From positions 310,001-374,000 of the forward strand of contig CBDBED010000001.1 in assembly GCA_965204245.1 (NCBI GenBank): a stretch of DNA of 64,000 nt, in the 5' to 3' direction. Each line of letters begins with the position of its first letter. Position 1 is the stretch's first letter. Origin of the DNA: JAAXIE01 sp965204245 (GTDB lineage: Bacteria > Chloroflexota > Dehalococcoidia > Lucifugimonadales > JAAXIE01). The notes below the pieces were generated by a model that searched no databases, was not told where the DNA came from, and worked only from the letters and a program-made list of their open reading frames with translations. The translations under genes were made by a program, and so were the position numbers. Of the stretch, positions 34,456 to 41,209 are shown piece by piece.

Positions 34456-34463
34456 ATTATAAT
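34456..34463. promoter_or_regulatory. Symmetric -10 shared by divergent promoters
   Basis: ATTATAAT contains TATAAT on the plus strand (34458-34463) and on the minus strand (34461 to 34456). Plus: leader of about 55 bases to the SnoaL-like gene. Minus: five bases to the TTG at 34450 of pgi. Confidence 0.5.
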
Positions 34464-34524
34464 CATCAACATCGGCACCCCAAGACACCGGTTTCAAGTC
34501 AGGCTACTTTCGGGAGGTAACCAC

Positions 34525-34893
34525 ATGCCAGCTCACGAGCCCGGCGACGTTCACACCCAATTTTTCGACGCCTTCAACGCCAAGGACGTCGACACCTTGG
34601 CCAGCCTCTACGAAGACGACGCACTTCTCGTCATGCCCGGCGGCGGTACCCTCGCCGGCATCGACGCCATCAGGAAAGCCCTCGAGATGGGTGTCGGCAG
34701 CGGCCGCACCTTCAGGCACGAAAGCCAGGTGATACACCAGTCAGACGACATCGCCGTGCTCGACTGCAAGTCCAAGGTCATCGACACAGCCGCCGACGGA
34801 ACAGTGACCGAGCGCGAGGGAAACAGCATCGAGGTCGTCCGTCGCCAAGCGGACGGCACATGGCGGTTCGTCATCGACGTCCCAGGCCGCTAG
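34525..34893 (+). CDS. SnoaL-like/DUF4440 family protein
   Basis: 122 residues, NTF2-like cone fold: FFDAFNAKDVDTLASLYEDDALLVMPGG near the N-terminus, GIDAIRKALE, then strands ending in IEVVRRQADGTWRFVIDVPG. Typical of ketosteroid isomerase-like or polyketide cyclase-like small proteins; members with this C-terminal pattern are often of unknown function. Start ATG with GGGAGGT upstream. Single-gene unit closed by a strong two-way terminator. Confidence 0.85.
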   Translation: MPAHEPGDVHTQFFDAFNAKDVDTLASLYEDDALLVMPGGGTLAGIDAIRKALEMGVGSGRTFRHESQVIHQSDDIAVLDCKSKVIDTAADGTVTEREGNSIEVVRRQADGTWRFVIDVPGR

Positions 34894-34912
34894 TCCCCAC
34901 ACTGGCAAACGA

Positions 34913-34939
34913 AAGCCCCCTTCAAGCTGAAGGGGGCTT
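34913..34939. terminator. Bidirectional terminator
   Basis: Perfect 12-bp inverted repeat AAGCCCCCTTCA / TGAAGGGGGCTT with a 3-base loop, located between the convergent SnoaL-like and ferredoxin oxidoreductase genes. Confidence 0.85.
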
Positions 34940-34974
34940 GAAGCCCTCATGCGAGAGCATCGTAGATCTCTCTG

Positions 34975-35880
34975 CTACAGCATCCGCTGCACTATCCGCT
35001 CGCCCTGCTCTTTCGTGAGACCCAGAGGCTTGAACGCCAGTGGCCCGTCTTCCAGCACCGGCTCTTGGTCGCCAAGGTCCTGGGACTCCTTCTTCTGGAA
35101 GAAGACACCGGTATAGATCGTGTCACCCCACATCATCGCCTTCTCACATGCCGTCTTCCAGTCGCTGGTATCGTGCTCCTCGTCCTCCAGCTTCCTCACA
35201 TGCTCCTTGAAGAAGTCATGGGTGTTGTCCAGATTGAACGTCACGCAGGGACTGAACACATCCACCAGCGAGAAGCCCTTGTGCATGATTGCCTTCTTGA
35301 TAGTATCCGTCAGGTGACGTACGTCGCTGCTGTACGCCCGCGACACGAAGGTCGCCCCGTTCATGATCGCCGACGTGATCGGGTTGATCGGCAACTCCAC
35401 GCTGCCAAATGGCGTGCTCTTGGTCTTCATCCCGAACGTGCTCGTCGGGGATATCTGTCCCGTCGTCAGTCCGTAGATCTGGTTGTTCATCACGATGTAC
35501 GTCAAATCCACGTTCCGCCGCGCGGTATGCGTAAAATGGTTCCCCCCAATCCCGTACCCATCGCCGTCACCGCCCGTGACCAGCACCGTCAACTCATGGT
35601 TGGCCATCTTGGCCCCGGTCGCCACTGCCAAGGCTCGCCCGTGCAGCGTGTGCATCCCATACGAATTGAAGTACCCCGGCAGGTTTGACGAACACCCGAT
35701 ACCGCTCACTGTCAGTATCTGGTGCGGCCTCAGCCCCAGCTCCGCGCACGCTCGCTGGATGCCATTGATGACGCCGAAATCGCCGCACCCGGGGCACCAG
35801 TCCGGGTCAACCAGACCCTTGAAATCGCGAGCGGTTAGCTTTATCTCGGGGACCTCTCCCGCCACATCGACGCTCGTCAT
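34975..35880 (-). CDS. 2-oxoacid:ferredoxin oxidoreductase, beta subunit
   Basis: 301 residues. ThDP-binding subunit: cluster cysteines in DPDWCPGCGDFG (Cys29, Cys32) and SGIGCSSNLPGY (Cys63) plus a later Cys near 207 (SPCVTFN), and the ThDP/Mg motif GGDGDGYGIGGNHF with VMNNQIYGLTTGQ. Together with the alpha/gamma subunit encoded upstream it oxidatively decarboxylates a 2-oxoacid (2-oxoglutarate or pyruvate) to acyl-CoA with ferredoxin, or runs in reverse. The CPGCG...GIGC arrangement is typical of KorB-type subunits. 89 bases after the alpha gene. Confidence 0.92.
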   Translation of the reverse strand: MTSVDVAGEVPEIKLTARDFKGLVDPDWCPGCGDFGVINGIQRACAELGLRPHQILTVSGIGCSSNLPGYFNSYGMHTLHGRALAVATGAKMANHELTVLVTGGDGDGYGIGGNHFTHTARRNVDLTYIVMNNQIYGLTTGQISPTSTFGMKTKSTPFGSVELPINPITSAIMNGATFVSRAYSSDVRHLTDTIKKAIMHKGFSLVDVFSPCVTFNLDNTHDFFKEHVRKLEDEEHDTSDWKTACEKAMMWGDTIYTGVFFQKKESQDLGDQEPVLEDGPLAFKPLGLTKEQGERIVQRML

Positions 35881-35969
35881 CGCTACCTCTTCTTCATTTT
35901 AGGCTTGGGGCCGTCCGCCGTCCCCTGCAATAGTCAATCTGCACTCCGTACTTGGGTCACCTTACCTTC

Positions 35970-37748
35970 TTATACCATGATCTCCTGGTAAGGCACGTAC
36001 CTGTCCGACTCGCCCTTCAGCAGGTCGAGAACGCCCTGCACGATGTGGTGCGGGGCAAACGGCTCGCCGTCATATTTCCGTACGTGCCCGTCCACCGAGA
36101 GGCCCGTCTCGCTGCGCATATAGCGGTAGAACTGGCCCGACTCATTGTTCTCTACTACGATGACCTTCTTAGCCTTCGACAGGATATCGCTGACGGCATC
36201 GGCGTGGAAGGGCACTATCCACTTGATTGCCAGTTGGTTCGCCTTCACCCCCTGCACTGCCAGCAAATCCAAGGCCTCCTTGATGGTGCCGTAGGTGGAA
36301 CCCCAACCCACCAATGTGACGTCTGCATCTTCCGCGCCTTCCAATTCTGGCGGGGCTACCCGCTCCAGCATGTCGCTCACTTTACGGGACCGCTTCTCCA
36401 CCATCATGCGCCGCTTGTGCGGGTTCGTGAACTCGTCGCTGATTAGCATCGAGTCTTCGTCATGCTCGTCCGTCGCCACCACGTGTACCCGACCCTCAAG
36501 CCCCGGCAGCGCCCTCGGCGAGATGCCCGACTCCGTATTCTCATACCGCTTGTACCCGTCCGTCGCCGACCCATCCATGATCAGGGCGCCCCGGTCAATA
36601 TCCGGGTGCATGTTGATGTCTGCCGGATCGACGCTGTACCTGCCCTCGGAAATCAGCAAATCGGAAATCACGATGCCCGGGCACTGGTAGTAGTCCACCA
36701 GATTGAACAGTTCAGGCATCGTATTAAAGGCATCCAGCGCATCAGTGGGCGCCACAATAAACCTCTGGAAATCTCCCTGGCTCGCCCCCAGCGCCTGCCA
36801 CAAATCACCCTGCTCCGTCTTCGTGGGCACTCCGGTGGAGGGACCCGCCCTCTGCACGTTCACGAAAACCACCGGTATCTCCATCATGCCCGCAGCACCT
36901 ATGGCCTCCGTCATCAGCGCGAAACCGCCACCCGATGTGCCGCACATGGCCCGGCACCCTGCATGGGCCGCGCCAATCGTCATGTTGGCGACGCCGATCT
37001 CGTCCTCCACCTGCCTGACCATGATGCCCAAATTGCGGGCATTCGAAGCCATCCAGTGCAGTATCCCGCTGGAAGGACTCATCGGGTACGCGGCATAGAA
37101 CTTCAGTCCCGCAGCCGCCGCCCCCATCGCAATGGCCTCGTTTCCAGCCCAGACTGCCAGGGGCTTTTCGCCGTGGCCTACATCCTGTGAGAAGGGCTCG
37201 AAGTTGGCCACCGTGTAGTCATATCCCGCCCGTGCCACACGCACGTTCTCGTCCACCACCGCCTGCCCCTGTCGCTGGAATCGCAGCTGCAGGCTCTCCT
37301 CCAGCAACCCGAAGTCCAGCTTCATTAGCGCCATGATGGCCCCCACCGCCACCGTGTTCTGCACCAGACGGTTGCGGCTCTGGGTCAACTCCGCTATAGG
37401 AAGAGGGCACAACCCCACACCTCTGGCAGCCCCTTCCGCATTGATGTTGTCGCTGTTGAACACCACCCGCGACCCCGGCCCCATGAGGTTCAGGTGCCGG
37501 TCCATGGTGTCCTGGTTCAGGCACAGCAGCAAGTCCAGCCTGTCGCCGTGGCTGTAAATCTTGTCATCGCTGACCCGCACCGTCAGGAAGATGTGCCCGC
37601 CACGAATAATCGACTGGTAGGCGTTGTACGTAGTGAGATGGAGGCCTCGTCGGACGAAAATTCGGGCAAGTATGTCGCCGGGGGTTGCGATACCCTGTCC
37701 GGCCTCGCCACCAATTCCCATAGCGAAATCATACGTTCCCGAACTCAT
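35970..37748 (-). CDS. 2-oxoacid:ferredoxin oxidoreductase, alpha (gamma-alpha fused) subunit
   Basis: 592 residues from ATG 37748, which has GGAGTGGAGG just upstream; a longer frame begins at 37802. N-terminal gamma domain (about 1-190: GIGGEAGQGIATPGDILARI, YQSIIRGGHIFLTVRV) fused to the alpha ThDP pyrimidine-binding domain (AAGLKFYAAYPMSPSSGILHW, VRQVEDEIGVANMTIGAAHAG) and the C-terminal domain II (YGTIKEALDLLAVQGVKAN). This fused layout is that of 2-oxoglutarate:ferredoxin oxidoreductase KorA. Paired with the beta subunit gene downstream. Confidence 0.92.
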   Translation of the reverse strand: MSSGTYDFAMGIGGEAGQGIATPGDILARIFVRRGLHLTTYNAYQSIIRGGHIFLTVRVSDDKIYSHGDRLDLLLCLNQDTMDRHLNLMGPGSRVVFNSDNINAEGAARGVGLCPLPIAELTQSRNRLVQNTVAVGAIMALMKLDFGLLEESLQLRFQRQGQAVVDENVRVARAGYDYTVANFEPFSQDVGHGEKPLAVWAGNEAIAMGAAAAGLKFYAAYPMSPSSGILHWMASNARNLGIMVRQVEDEIGVANMTIGAAHAGCRAMCGTSGGGFALMTEAIGAAGMMEIPVVFVNVQRAGPSTGVPTKTEQGDLWQALGASQGDFQRFIVAPTDALDAFNTMPELFNLVDYYQCPGIVISDLLISEGRYSVDPADINMHPDIDRGALIMDGSATDGYKRYENTESGISPRALPGLEGRVHVVATDEHDEDSMLISDEFTNPHKRRMMVEKRSRKVSDMLERVAPPELEGAEDADVTLVGWGSTYGTIKEALDLLAVQGVKANQLAIKWIVPFHADAVSDILSKAKKVIVVENNESGQFYRYMRSETGLSVDGHVRKYDGEPFAPHHIVQGVLDLLKGESDRYVPYQEIMV

Positions 37749-37801
37749 GCCTCCACTCCTTCCTTGGCCAACAGAGCAAACTGGCTCTCCAGCCGCCCAC
37801 A

Positions 37802-37807
37802 ATTATA
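37802..37807 (-). promoter_or_regulatory. -10 element of the ferredoxin oxidoreductase operon
   Basis: TATAAT on the minus strand, giving a leader of about 47 bases with the Shine-Dalgarno before ATG 37748. No clear -35. Confidence 0.45.
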
Positions 37808-38484
37808 ACTCGCAAACAAACCTTGGGATTAAATCACTGTGAGGGCGTTGCAGGGGAGTCCCGTAGTCAGAAAGGGTGCCAATTAAGTTGGACTGGGTCG
37901 AATTGCACCGTGCCAGTATACGCGTCCCTGTCTCTGGGTGCAACCAAACGCTGAACGCATACACCCCTGACACTCATCCCTTGCCAAACATTACGAACTA
38001 ATGTACCGTAGTCTATGCGTCACTCATCCCCAGCCATGGGTCTGGCCCAGTGGTCCGCCAGTAATCCAAGAGAACAGACGCCCCTGTTGCGCCGGAAAAT
38101 GAAGCGAGAGGAAATCGGGAATGTCTCCAGTTCGCTCACAATCGCATACTGTCCTTCGGCGCACGACCCTCGACGCCACCCTCCAATCCCTGGTTTGCAC
38201 CACCCCTGTCTCACCAGCACCCCAGCCAATCGTATCTGAAACAGTCCTCCGTGAGACAAATGAGACACCATTTAGCTACGAAATTCATCCCGGCAGCTAC
38301 GACTCGTGTCTCACTCGACATGCGAATCGTATCCGGTAGGCCCCCCCCGCTGAGATACGGCTGAGGCAAATATGAGACATGTTGTCTCAGCCCTGCCACA
38401 CCCCGCGCCTCCCCAATATCCCTCGGCCCGGCCTCCGTCAAGCGAGCCCCGGACGTCCCAAGTGTTCTGGCCACGCCCTCTCTA
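37808..38484. other. Long non-coding region between divergent operons
   Basis: No ORF here looks coding. Contents: an inverted repeat TTGCACC (37903-37909) / GGTGCAA (37937-37943), and from 38122 on a cluster of TGTCTCA/TGAGACA words with a recurring AATCGTATC word (listed separately). Its length, about 0.7 kb, is exceptional for this compact window; it may hold a multi-site operator or an unannotated RNA. Confidence 0.5.
38122..38389. repeat. Cluster of TGAGACA/TGTCTCA words, about three degenerate modules
   Basis: Exact copies: TGTCTCA at 38207 and 38307, TGAGACA at 38252 and 38261, and a 17-bp perfect palindrome TGAGACA-TGT-TGTCTCA at 38373-38389; near copy TGTCTCC at 38122. Each TGTCTC copy in the three modules is followed 11-14 bases later by AATCG(T/C)AT (38139, 38228, 38325). 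Module spacing is 85 and 100 bases. It looks like a repeated binding or fold unit that has diverged. Confidence 0.6.
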
Positions 38485-38493
38485 TGCTACAAT
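38485..38493 (+). promoter_or_regulatory. Extended -10 of the fmdB-thiE-translin operon
   Basis: TGC followed by TACAAT, 53 bases before the ATG at 38547 and 96 bases after the TGAGACA palindrome. Confidence 0.5.
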
Positions 38494-38546
38494 GCCCCAC
38501 GTCACACACCCCTTGCCAACCGACACACGCGTCTATCCCCATCAAA

Positions 38547-38903
38547 ATGCCAATATACGAATACCGCTGCAAAGCCTGCCGTCGCCGCTCTTCCGTGCTT
38601 GTGCGCACCTTCTGCGAAGAGCCATCCCCCACTTGCGACCACTGCGGCGGGCAGGACATGTCCAAGCTCATCTCCAAGTTCGCCGTCCACAAGTCCTGGG
38701 GAGACAGCCTCCCCGACACCGCAGGCCTGGGTGGCGACGATGGCGACCCCCGCGAGATGGCCGCATATCTCAGGCACATGCGCCGCTCGTTGGGTGGAGA
38801 GACTGGACCCGACTTCGACCAGACCATCGACGAACTGGAAGCCGAGGCCTTTGCCGAAGAGCACGGCTTCGGCTCCGATGATAGCTACGACGACTTCGAG
38901 TAG
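38547..38903 (+). CDS. FmdB-type zinc ribbon protein, first copy
   Basis: 118 residues. Starts MPIYEYRC with the CxxC-(x)n-CxxC ribbon (Cys8/Cys11 in CKAC, later TCDHCG) and LISKFAVHKSW, diagnostic of the FmdB/CxxC_CXXC_SSSS family of small regulatory or metal-binding proteins of unknown mechanism. The tail is strongly acidic (ELEAEAFAEEHGFGSDDSYDDFE). The reading frame is open upstream to 38379, but MPIYEYRC marks the family start, so ATG 38547 is used. Followed 14 bases later by a paralog. Confidence 0.88.
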   Translation: MPIYEYRCKACRRRSSVLVRTFCEEPSPTCDHCGGQDMSKLISKFAVHKSWGDSLPDTAGLGGDDGDPREMAAYLRHMRRSLGGETGPDFDQTIDELEAEAFAEEHGFGSDDSYDDFE

Positions 38904-38917
38904 ACCGGGAGACCCGC

Positions 38918-39259
38918 ATGCCCATATACGAGTACCGTTGCCTTGAATGCAAAAAGAGCTCCTCAGTATTAGTCCTGTCCATGAGCCAGGAGGTGGCAGC
39001 CGAGTGCGCCCACTGCGCCTCCTCCAACATGCAGCGTCTCATCTCCTCCTTCGCCCTCCACAAATCGCTGAACACCATTCACCAGGAATCAGGCCCCCCG
39101 CCGGGCTACGCCGACCCCGGCTACTACAGCGACCCACGCAACATAGGCCGCAACGTAGAGGACTCCTTCCGCAAGCACGGTTTGGATGTCCCCGATAGCG
39201 TGCAGGAAACTATCAAGGCAGCCCGCGACGGCGAGTTGCCCAAGGGAATGGATTTGTGA
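38918..39259 (+). CDS. FmdB-type zinc ribbon protein, second copy
   Basis: 113 residues, beginning MPIYEYRCLECKKSSSVLVL with a second CxxC pair (ECAHCA) and LISSFALHKSL, parallel to the upstream gene but with a different tail (PGYADPGYYSDPRNIGRN, DSVQETIKAARDGELPKG). It is a tandem paralog, not a recent duplicate. The start codon of thiE (GTG 39256) overlaps its stop by four bases, so translation is likely coupled. Confidence 0.87.
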   Translation: MPIYEYRCLECKKSSSVLVLSMSQEVAAECAHCASSNMQRLISSFALHKSLNTIHQESGPPPGYADPGYYSDPRNIGRNVEDSFRKHGLDVPDSVQETIKAARDGELPKGMDL

Positions 39260-40230
39260 CCACACCCCTCGATACGACAGCAGGCTTGGCCTACTTCGCT
39301 GAGTGCCTACAAGCCCTGACAGAAGGTTGGGGACAACTCGGCCTCTCCGACGAACTCGCCCAGAATCTCGCCTCCGCCACTCCTCCCGAGTTGTCCGTCG
39401 TGCCCCACGAGACCCTCGGCGCTGTCCCCTCCTTCGGCAGCATCTGGGACATGCTCACCACCACCCGCAGCGTCCTGCGCGACCTCACCATCCGCTTGGG
39501 ACACTGGACCCCCGGCATCGGCACCGCCTTGGACGCTATGCATCAGGAAGTCGGCACCCGCTGGCGTGAAGATCGCGCCCAGCGTCTCCGCGGCCTCTAC
39601 TTCATCATCGACCCCGAGGTCACCGCAGGCCGCGACCCTGTCGAAGTAACCGCGGCAGCTTTGGCCGGAGGCGTCCGCGTCCTCCAACTGCGCGACAAGC
39701 TGCGCGATAAAGGCATGGTTCTCCCCCTCGCCCGCGACCTGCAACGACTGTGCCACCAGCACGGCGCACTCCTCATAATCAACGACCACGCCGATGTTGC
39801 CCGCCTCTGCGAAGCCGACGGTGTGCATGTTGGACAGACCGACCTCCCCATCAGCGAAGCCCGCAAGGTGTTGCGGCCTTGGCAACTCCTTGGTCGCTCC
39901 AACCCCACACCCGACCACGCCGCCGAATCAGCCGCCCAAGGCGCAGACCACGTCGCCGTAGGCCCCATCTATCCCACTGGCACCAAGTCCACCGGACGCA
40001 CCCCCGTGGGATGCGAACCCGTACGCCGCATCAAGGCGACCCTTGCAACTCAGAAAGCGACAGCCCAAGTCGTCGCCATCGGAGGAATCAACGAGGACAA
40101 CGTGGCCGAGGTGGTGCAGGCCGGTGCCGACGCCCTTTGCGTCAGCAGCGCCATCGGCCTCGCCCCCGACCCCGAGGCGGCAGCCCGCCGCCTGTCGCAA
40201 CGTATTGCCGAAGCTGGAGGACAAGGTTGA
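39256..40230 (+). CDS. thiE: Thiamine-phosphate synthase with helical N-terminal extension
   Basis: 324 residues from GTG 39256. Residues about 112-320 are the ThiE TIM barrel: GLYFIIDPEV, VLQLRDKLRDKG, INDHADVARLCEADGVHVGQTD, GRSNPTPDHAAESAAQGADHVAVGPIYPTGTKS and VVAIGGI. It joins HMP-PP and THZ-P to thiamine phosphate. Residues 1-110 form an extra, apparently helical domain (ECLQALTEGWGQLGLSDELAQ, MLTTTRSVLRDLTIRLGHW) that I do not recognise; typical ThiE has about 210 residues. Overlaps both neighbours (FmdB-like and translin-like), so probably one translational unit. Confidence 0.9.
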   Translation: MTTPLDTTAGLAYFAECLQALTEGWGQLGLSDELAQNLASATPPELSVVPHETLGAVPSFGSIWDMLTTTRSVLRDLTIRLGHWTPGIGTALDAMHQEVGTRWREDRAQRLRGLYFIIDPEVTAGRDPVEVTAAALAGGVRVLQLRDKLRDKGMVLPLARDLQRLCHQHGALLIINDHADVARLCEADGVHVGQTDLPISEARKVLRPWQLLGRSNPTPDHAAESAAQGADHVAVGPIYPTGTKSTGRTPVGCEPVRRIKATLATQKATAQVVAIGGINEDNVAEVVQAGADALCVSSAIGLAPDPEAAARRLSQRIAEAGGQG

Positions 40231-40880
40231 CCCAGACAAGCAAACTCCCCGGCTTGGACCGGGTAGCCTCCATCGCCCACGAAGAACTCTCCGCCAAGCA
40301 CCGCTCCCGCGAAGAGGGTCTGCGCATCTCCCGCGCTGTCATCCGCCTCTCCGCCAATGCCATCCGCGCAGTCCATCGCTTGGACTTCGACACCGCCCGG
40401 CAACTCCTCCAGGAAGCCAAAGACCAGTTGGCCGAAACATCCTCAATCCTCGAGACCCACCCCGAAATATATTTCGCAGGTTTCCTCTCCGACGCCCGCA
40501 AGGAATACGCCGAAGGCAACGTCACCCTTGCCCTTATCTCCAACGCCCCCTTGCCGCATCCAGCGGACTTGGGCGTGGATGTGGCCCCCTACCTCAACGG
40601 AATGGCCGAGGCCATTGGCGAACTGCGACGCTTCATCCTCGACCGCCTCCGCCGTGACGACCCAGCCGACTGCGAACCCTACCTCGAAACCATGGACGAG
40701 ATTTACACCCTCCTCGTGACCATGGACTTCCCCGAAGGCGTCACCGGCGGCCTCCGCCACTCCACCGACGCCATGCGCGGCGTCCTTGAACGCACCCGCG
40801 GCGACCTCACCATGGCTATGCGTCAACGCCACTTGGAGGCCCGCTTGGCCGAGTGGCAGCAGGCCCAAGCCTCTTCCTAG
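40227..40880 (+). CDS. Translin-family protein
   Basis: 217 residues from TTG 40227, which has GGAGG six bases upstream and overlaps the thiE stop (TTGA). All-helical: SREEGLRISRAVIRLSANAIRAVHR, DTARQLLQEAKDQLAETSSIL, YAEGNVTLALIS, LGVDVAPYLNGMAEAIGELRRFILDRL, and a C-terminal LRHSTDAMRGVLERTRGDLTMA, matching the translin/TRAX fold known from eukaryotes, archaea and some bacteria. Eukaryotic translin binds RNA and single-stranded DNA; the bacterial role is not established. Its coupling with thiE is unusual. Confidence 0.8.
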   Translation: MTQTSKLPGLDRVASIAHEELSAKHRSREEGLRISRAVIRLSANAIRAVHRLDFDTARQLLQEAKDQLAETSSILETHPEIYFAGFLSDARKEYAEGNVTLALISNAPLPHPADLGVDVAPYLNGMAEAIGELRRFILDRLRRDDPADCEPYLETMDEIYTLLVTMDFPEGVTGGLRHSTDAMRGVLERTRGDLTMAMRQRHLEARLAEWQQAQASS

Positions 40881-41036
40881 CACTGCCTCCGGTTATGCCC
40901 CAGAGTATGGCATAGGTCGCTTAGCTACAAACACCTCATAAATGCCAGGGGTTCCAGATACAAAAAATGATTTTTCAGATGCGGCGCCTCTGGCATAAGC
41001 ACCCCCCCAAAACCGGCCCCGCCCAGCGACGAATTC
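40881..41036. other. Intergenic region with a long hairpin
   Basis: ATGCCAGGGG (40942-40951) pairs with CCTCTGGCAT (40987-40996), ten pairs with one G-U, enclosing AAAAATGATTTTT-type symmetry (40962-40975). Apart from this structure nothing is seen. It may terminate the translin gene or be an RNA element upstream of the hppA promoter. Confidence 0.4.
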
Positions 41037-41065
41037 TTGACACCCCACGGCCGCGGTGCTAGATT
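41037..41065 (+). promoter_or_regulatory. Promoter of hppA
   Basis: TTGACA (41037-41042), 17-base spacer ending in TGC, TAGATT (41060-41065): consensus -35, ideal spacing and an extended -10. The best sigma-70 promoter in the window; predicted start near 41072. Confidence 0.75.
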
Positions 41066-41072
41066 CCTCAGT

Positions 41073-41106
41073 TGCCCGTGGGGGCGCGGGCAGCCCCTTG
41101 AGGGCA
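41073..41106 (+). other. Structured 5' part of the hppA leader
   Basis: TGCCC (41073-41077) pairs with GGGCA (41102-41106), enclosing GGGGC (41081-41085) / GCCCC (41093-41097). It begins at the predicted transcription start and precedes the leader terminator, a riboswitch-like layout; no known class was recognised. Confidence 0.45.
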
Positions 41107-41144
41107 CAGGCAATAACTAGATGAACGACCGCCAAACCGCAGCG

Positions 41145-41175
41145 AGGGGCGCCCCAAGGGGGCCCCTAATTTTTT
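41145..41175 (+). terminator. Terminator/attenuator inside the hppA leader
   Basis: AGGGGC-G-CCCC and GGGGGCCCCT form a stem of about nine pairs with one bulged G, followed by AATTTTTT. It lies between the promoter and the hppA Shine-Dalgarno, so some transcripts should stop here. Confidence 0.7.
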
Positions 41176-41209
41176 GCCCGCCCCTAGTTCTCTATTTCGG
41201 AGGTAAAAG

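Noticed and set aside
41072..41144. c-di-GMP (GEMM) riboswitch in the hppA leader, from a GGCACAGGCAA resemblance
   Set aside because: The following conserved GEMM segments and tetraloop contacts do not line up; kept only as unknown leader.
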